Program-made: the position numbers and the translations under genes | The notes under the pieces: model-generated | Databases searched by the model: none | What the model saw: only the letters and a program-made list of their open reading frames with translations | Told to the model about the DNA's origin: nothing | Origin: Phytoseiulus persimilis | Lineage: Eukaryota; Arthropoda; Arachnida; Mesostigmata; Phytoseiidae | Length of the DNA: 64,000 nt | Reading direction: 5' to 3' | NCBI GenBank assembly: GCA_037576195.1 | Contig: CM075102.1 | Span: forward strand, 28,826,745-28,890,744 | Shown here: positions 58,801 through 64,000 of the stretch, piece after piece | Position numbering within the stretch: the first letter of the stretch is position 1 | Layout of the letters: each line of letters begins with the position of its first letter

Positions 58801-61308
58801 CGGAAACCGGAAAACCAACATGTCGAAAATGCGAATCCCGCAATCCGGAAATACCGATCATGCGAGATCCCGAAAACCGGGAATACCGATAATGTGGAAT
58901 TCCGAGAACCGGAATCTCCGAGCGAAATCTCGAAAACGGATACATCGAAAACCCTTTCCGAAAGCTCGGCCGATGCGAGTAAGGCTTCTGTGCAAACTAT
59001 TCGAGGCGGACGGGACGGCATCCGACCGGAACTTATCTGCGACGGATTGCGCGATTCCTTCGGCGGTCGAAGTTCGTTATGTCTGGTAGACCGCCCGCAG
59101 ACTCAATCCGTCCACGATTCGGGATCCGCCCACGGGAGAATTCACTCATCCTGGCGACAATCTATTCCAGTGGTCATTCAATGTGCGGCGCATGTTTTTT
59201 CGAATCCGTCAACAACACGAAAAGGCACGCGATCCCGACCATGGGCTGTGTATGTTCCACATCTTTTGAGCGTTACCGTTCGTCTTTGGAGTCGACTTTT
59301 CGTCTACGACAGCCCCGCATCAGCAATGTGACACTGATCTCGAGATTTCCTCGGTTTGGAAGGATGAACCGCTCAGTGTACACTGCCGGTTCACGGTCCG
59401 GAACCCGGCCGATCCCAACGGAGAGAGTCACCGAATAGGGGAGAGGGTTTACCCCATTCCGGCATTCCCGATTTCCAGGATTTCGCATACAAGGTATTCA
59501 CCACGTTCGGTAAATCCCATATTCGGGATTCCCGGTTTCCGAGATTCGGGGTTTCCCGGACTCTCGACTGTCACCGTCCTCAACGCTGTGAATTATTGAC
59601 TGAGATTGGAGTCGAGGCAGTTTTGTTTGATGACAACTTGATGGGGCTGAATGATTTACGAGATCAATTTATACGAGCTGGCTGCAGCGGATACTCCAGA
59701 CAAGCCGTCGCAAACGACTCTCGGTGTTCCCTCTTTTGTCGATTTCCAAGGTCATCAAGCGGACGTTCAAGGCCAACGCCCGTTCGGAGGAAACGCTTCG
59801 TAAAGTGCCGACTTTTTTTCGCTCACAGGCCCACTGGAAAGTCCACGGACCAGGCTTCTGGAAAACCAAAGGCCTTCCGAGTGGGAAGCCAACTGCGAGC
59901 TCAACGCGCCGGAGCCCGGGCTGGAGTAGTAGTGTCAACAGCGTTTCTAGTCAGTTTGATACTGGCAAAGCCCTTGGATGGTTCGGAGTCTCGGTCTCGA
60001 ATCGAACTCAAATTCAAATTGAGTTCCGCTTCTGTTTTCTCCTCGTCCGTCGTTCCCGTTCGGAACCCGAGCGGCAGTAGAATCAGATGCCGTCGCCCTC
60101 CGTCGACGTCAGAGAAAAAACGAAAGGAGAAATCGAAGCGGCAGCGCCAGCAGCGGTTACAGAGGGAAGGTAAAGATTGGGAACGAAGGAACGTACCGGA
60201 GCCAGAGGGAGTTAATCATCCAAAGCCTCCTCTGTTCCTTCTGCGCCCTGCAGCTGACACCGAAATTGCCACTCTCAGGTTCTACCGTACGTGTTCGCTG
60301 CGAGGCTCTCCACGCGGGAGAAGAGAATGGTGAGAAGAGGGATGAGAGTGGGAATGGTTTGGAGTTCTGGGTCTGGCCTTCGGAAGTTTCGGGCGTGTAA
60401 AATATGCAGAGCGCTTAATTGAAAAGAAGACTAGGGGACTAGGGAGCAGTTTTTCCCAACTGACGGCGTTAAACATTGGTTCCGGTCCTCCTATGGCGAG
60501 TTTCCCCGTTTTCCACGAGTGTTCCACGCGCTGTAACAGGATTCGAAACTAGATGTCAAGTTCTGCCCCACCCACCACACGAGAACTCGAATCCCAAACG
60601 TCCTCTACTTGATCCGAGGCTCGGTCTGAGCGCCCGAGCGAGGGGTTCTTTGACATTGGAGCTCGGTGCGGCTCTCACCACCGGGTCCCAATTCCAGGTC
60701 ACCGGCCTGTCGTGAGTGTTCACAATGCAGCGTCCATGACGAGGTGGAGTGTGTAACAATGCGGACACCGTTTTCAAAAGTCAAGATGATGTTTTTGTTC
60801 TCATCGAAAGTTACTGCGAACAAAAAGTCTTAATAACATACGGAGCTTGGTGTGACCCGACACGCGAATACATCCCATGTCTCGGCCGGAAACAGGTAGA
60901 ATCGCGGATGCTGCCCTCTGCGTCAAGTTTCGAGTCGAGTACACAAATAGACAATGTAGGCATCAGAGATGATTGAGAAGGAACCACTTATGCCGAAGAA
61001 GCGCTATCGTTGTGCAATGTTTACGCTCAATTTGGGCTGAGCTATCCAATGCTGATATTGCAGCGCTGTAGGGAAGTCTGAGAAGGAACCCAAAATCGAT
61101 GTACGGAGCGGGGACTGCCGCCGACTCTCCTCCAAGAAGACCAAAAAGGGAGAAAGTCTTGACTAAAACGGCATTACCTTGCGTTCTCGATACTATTCGG
61201 CCTCCACTGCTTGCACCAGATTTTCCGCTTGCTGTCCTTGCATTGCAATTCGTACGAATCTTCGACGGGCGGGAGATCGTCTGGGCTCGGCGACACCTTG
61301 TTGCCCAT
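52874..61308 (-). CDS. Monoacylglycerol lipase-like serine hydrolase, six exons
   Basis: An alpha/beta hydrolase of the MGLL type, which splits monoacylglycerols (including 2-arachidonoylglycerol in animals) to glycerol and fatty acid. Exons, 5' to 3': 61308-61178, 54970-54861, 54655-54415, 53896-53692, 53535-53404, 52990-52874. All are GT-AG; 311 codons plus TAG (human MGLL 303). It shows the oxyanion-loop motif ICHGLGEH (from ~50), SSHGRSDG where MGLL has VGHGxSEG, nucleophile elbow GHSMGG with Ser130, Asp250 in HGTADKLC, and His280 in GGAHCLFHE. The start ATG has G at -3 and +4 (GCCATGG). The N terminus MGNKVS fits the N-myristoylation pattern, which is unusual for the family. The frame stays open upstream to 61554, so a longer N terminus is possible. 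Intron 1 is 6.2 kb, and the other four are 156-518 bp. Confidence 0.93.
55164..56262 (-). repeat. Degenerate gene-bearing repeat, copy 2
   Basis: Aligns with 34690-35710 throughout, same orientation. It starts with the AACCGC-rich block (55185-55290). The minus frame 55819-55511 is open for 102 residues and is better preserved than in copy 1 (LEIPVLLMDFITILS, MRLSPPPLMLSQGVLELL). Other parts contain stops. The ancestral protein is not recognised. Confidence 0.7.
57265..57385 (-). repeat. Third AACCGC/GCGGTT-rich block
   Basis: Read on the minus strand it begins with CGGACTCGAACT and AGGCTCTGCGA, then repeated AACCGC/GCGGTT units, as do the blocks at 34680-34825 and 55164-55290 on plus. Here it stands without the gene-bearing part. 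The motifs face each other and can form stems. Confidence 0.6.
58690..58850 (+). repeat. 39-bp tandem repeat array (about four units)
   Basis: Units start at CAGCACACCGAATATGCGG, CAACATACCGAACAGGCGG, CAACACACCGAATATGCGG and CAACATGTCGAAAATGCG, each followed by a CCCGGAAACCGGA-like half. In one plus frame each unit gives 13 residues (HTEYAEPRKPENQ-like). Shorter, more diverged CCGAAAACCGGGAAT units continue to about 58940. The frame is open (58597-59331) but nothing else supports coding, and it lies in the lipase intron on the opposite strand. Confidence 0.8.
59440..59565 (-). repeat. Inverted counterpart of the 39-bp array
   Basis: Contains CCCATATTCGGGATTCCCGG and TTTCCGAGATTCGGGG, the reverse complement of the CCCGAATATGGG/CCGGGAAT theme of the array at 58690-58940. 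The pair could form a large stem about 0.6 kb apart. Confidence 0.5.
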
Positions 61309-64000
61309 GGCGTCTGGAAATTCAACCTCGTCAGCACTGAAATCGATCTCGCACCATTCCCCCAAGTGCTCCGCGGACCAATTCCTGCCATCAGATCCGT
61401 TAGCGTGTTTGAGCAGTAAACCTCGAGGGAAAACTCCGGCGTATAATCTCTGGGATGAGCTACGAACATCATGGAGAGTGAGGAACGAGTTTCGAAGGAA
61501 ACTCATAGATAACACCCTGAGCGTTAGTTCGAGGCTTTTCTCGAGACTCGCCAAGGGGCCAGAATAGACCTGATCCAGCTGATAAGCCAGCTAAGGAGGT
61601 ATTGGTCACAGAACCCGCTCAGCTGCTTGGCACTAGGGTCGGGCTCAGAATATCTCGCGTCCACTCGTCGATGTGCAGAGTCGTGAGAGATTCTCCGCGA
61701 CATTCCTCAGAAGAAGTGCCATATCGACAGCAGAGCAAGCTTAACGATTCCCGTAGTCTCAGCCGCTGAGTCTGCCTACTCGTTTGAAAACGCTTCTACA
61801 GAACAACGAGGTGAAAACGATTCAGGAATCACTGATCCAGTCCGGTGGAGTCGGAGCACGAAACTGAAATCTTCCGCGGGAGATCTACTCATCAATACCC
61901 CGCGCGACAGATGGATGCAAGTAACGCATCGAGGAAAGTCACGGCGTTAGCTTTTGACCTACTTCCAGCAGCACAGCACCCGAACGGCATGGTTGACAGA
62001 AGTTTTTCTTACCTCAGTGAACAAGCAGTGACGCGCAGCTCCCTACACAAGAGAGAGAACTCAGTGGAAAGTGTTCATCACATCGCCGACTGAGCACTAT
62101 GCATCAGGAGCGGCGGTCACGGAACAGGAATTCAATCAAATCTATTGTTTCGCTACCTCCGCGCAACAGCTCTCGAGGATGTCAATGCCGACACGGAGAA
62201 CTTCGTTGCTTCAGAAACTTGGAATAACAGCGCGAAGCTGCAGACGCCCGTGTCGAGCCTGGTATCAATGCATCGGATATCTTCCTGCGACAGATTCCGA
62301 ACCGGCCCCTCGCCTGTTCGGAGGAACAACGAACGACCACGGAGAATTTCAACAGGCGAGCACGTTTGCAGCGTCCAAATTCAGCAGCGATGTCAAAGCC
62401 TTTCGGCAGCCTCGCGACCTCTGCAGCGACCGCTCAGCGTTCCGTAATTACATTGAGGAGCTATGAGGTTGCTGAGTCAGCTCGGCGCTCTCTTCAGGGA
62501 AGCGGAAGACACGCTCCCAAGGAGAATGAGGGAGCGCTTGATACTTTTCCGAGCAAGCTTTCCTGGCCATGTCTCCTAAGGCTCCCCGTTCCTCCAGCAG
62601 CTCTTGGTGCTACGCGGGCGAACCGATATAGTAGCAAACGGCAAAGCTAAGGAGGAAAGATGCCCTTCGGATCGAAGCTGCCGAAACCGAAAGTATTTCG
62701 GGACGAGGATCGAAGCAAGGCCCCATGGACGACTCGAAGCCATTCTGTCGACGGACCATTACAGGGCGAGCGATCTAGCAATAGTTTGTTAGGAATTCGC
62801 AACCCGATATTTGATCATTAGTTCGTTGCATTGTGACGTCATGGCACATGCTGGAACGGCGCAGCTCTCCTATGACTACTTGACCACCAGACATCCGGGA
62901 AGTCATCAAACGTTATATAAAGTTCTGACATCGAGTGCTCGTTACAGCTAGAGCTTCGAAGTTCGGACCTCGTACATGATCCATGGATGAATGCACGGAT
63001 GTATGGGTCTAACTTCGAGAGCTGAGAAATTCTGTCGCCATTATCCCATCCAGCCATTCACCGAAATCGATTCACCGGAGTGGCACTATGATTAATGCCG
63101 TAACTTCCGAACTCCGTCAACTTCGTGCCGCCTCACCGGGGAATCTGCATGACGCGGTGTTTGTCCTCGCACAAAACGATCTGGGTCGCTGTGAAGTGCA
63201 TGGCGAATGCTTCAGTCTCGGAAACTGCGGAAAGAGCTGACACCTCGCTTCCTGAATTGTCGCCGAGCAGTGTACGATCGCGACACGGCGTACCGCACCC
63301 AGTGAAAACACTCGCTTAACCGGCTGTAGCATTGCCATGGCCACGGGGCTTTGAGCAACCTTTAGCATCTATCTGAGCCACAAATGGAGAAATCGGTTCG
63401 GTTGTAGACCGTTGTTGTAAAGCGCGCGGCACGAAGCGAACAGGTGGCCGACGTGATTTCAAATGATTCTGTTTAATCCGGATAGCGATTATAACACTCC
63501 ATGGGCCTCTCTTTGAAGAATTCGACTCGGTTCCAAGGGACAAGGAACTACTTATCCTTTCAGAGCCGCTCGCCTATCCATTCTGGAGTGGATTATTGAA
63601 TCTCATACGCTCTCCCGATTGGATTCTCCCTAAAAGGATTTATGACGGATTAGTAACGACGGTCGTTCATTTATTCATTCGCCGCTTCTAGGTTCGGTTC
63701 TGCATTCTTCGAACCGCCACCGACTGCATCGTTACAGACTAACGACCTCAACGGTTTCATCATCGAAAGTTGAGCGCTTGCAGGCCTCGAGAATCAATCC
63801 GATCGTCGTCTCATTCACTGTTAGCGTTATCAGCGGAGAACCAATTTGTCACCAAGCCTATCAAGATGATTCAGCTTGTTCAGTTTTTATCACATTTCCT
63901 AGCGAATTTCATCCTTCACTGGATTGCGACGATAGTTCACGCTGATAGCCGTGATTGCTGCCAGTTGGCTCTGGATTGCCTCATGGAGGGGTGGATCCAT
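61309..64000. other. Lipase upstream flank, no supported gene
   Basis: Should hold the lipase promoter. The frame in phase with the lipase stays open to 61554, but its residues look non-coding. Open frames further on (131 residues at 62071-62466 and shorter) have no recognised motif. No tRNA-like or repeat structure was noticed. Confidence 0.5.

Larger units (their letters stand above)
54971..61177 (-). other. Intron 1 of the lipase gene, repeat-bearing
   Basis: A 6.2-kb intron with donor AAG|GTAATG and acceptor CGCTTTCAG. It contains copy 2 of the degenerate gene repeat (55164-56262), an AACCGC-family block (57265-57385), and a 39-bp tandem array (58690-58850) with an inverted counterpart near 59500-59565. 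The 245-residue plus frame at 59596-60333 is low-complexity (Ser/Arg/Pro) and shows no domain. Confidence 0.7.

Noticed and set aside
59596-60333. 245-residue plus open frame in the lipase intron
   Set aside because: Low-complexity Ser/Arg/Lys, no domain, no promoter or splice evidence.
1-64000. tRNA, rRNA, CRISPR array or bacterial-type operon
   Set aside because: No cloverleaf with A/B boxes, no rRNA core sequence, no regularly spaced identical repeats, and gene structure is eukaryotic.

Overview
This is eukaryotic nuclear DNA, almost certainly from an arthropod. Genes are split by GT-AG introns, mostly 80-500 bp with a few of several kb. Promoter and poly(A) signals are metazoan, and I see no operons or Shine-Dalgarno sites. 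The gene set (Rho1, an ARIP4/RAD54L2-type remodeller, an NRF-6-type acyltransferase, a monoacylglycerol lipase) and the repeat content (FLYWCH/MULE-type transposase, APE-type LINE, DDE transposase) would suit a mite, perhaps a mesostigmatid such as a phytoseiid. That placement is inference only.

Layout: 1-10.1 kb has no gene I can support. Rho1 lies at 10.1-10.7 kb (minus, one coding exon). A ten-exon ARIP4-like SNF2 helicase runs from 21.6 to 15.1 kb (minus); its exons join in frame to 1852 codons plus stop. From about 23.8 to 37.1 kb is a mobile-element zone. It holds a decayed LINE that seems to have split a PHD-like zinc-finger ORF, a dead DDE transposase, a decayed MULE fragment, a small secreted-protein gene between two ~520-bp direct repeats, an old degenerate gene repeat, and a compact MULE derivative with a perfect 9-bp target duplication. 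An intronless 634-residue membrane-protein ORF is at 39.2-41.2 kb (plus). A twelve-exon nose-resistant-to-fluoxetine-type gene spans 42.6-51.6 kb (plus; 763 codons plus stop). A six-exon monoacylglycerol lipase runs from 61.3 to 52.9 kb (minus; 311 codons plus stop), and its 6.2-kb first intron carries repeats. The window ends in DNA with no recognised gene.

The host genes are not an obvious pathway. Rho1 is a cytoskeletal switch and ARIP4 a nuclear chromatin remodeller. The NRF-6-type protein and the lipase both concern lipid or acyl chemistry at membranes, but they are convergent neighbours with about 1.2 kb between their stop codons and no shared control that I can see. All exon joins were worked out by eye from splice consensus, reading phase and family similarity. 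The four main gene models close in frame without any forced junction, which is the main support for them.
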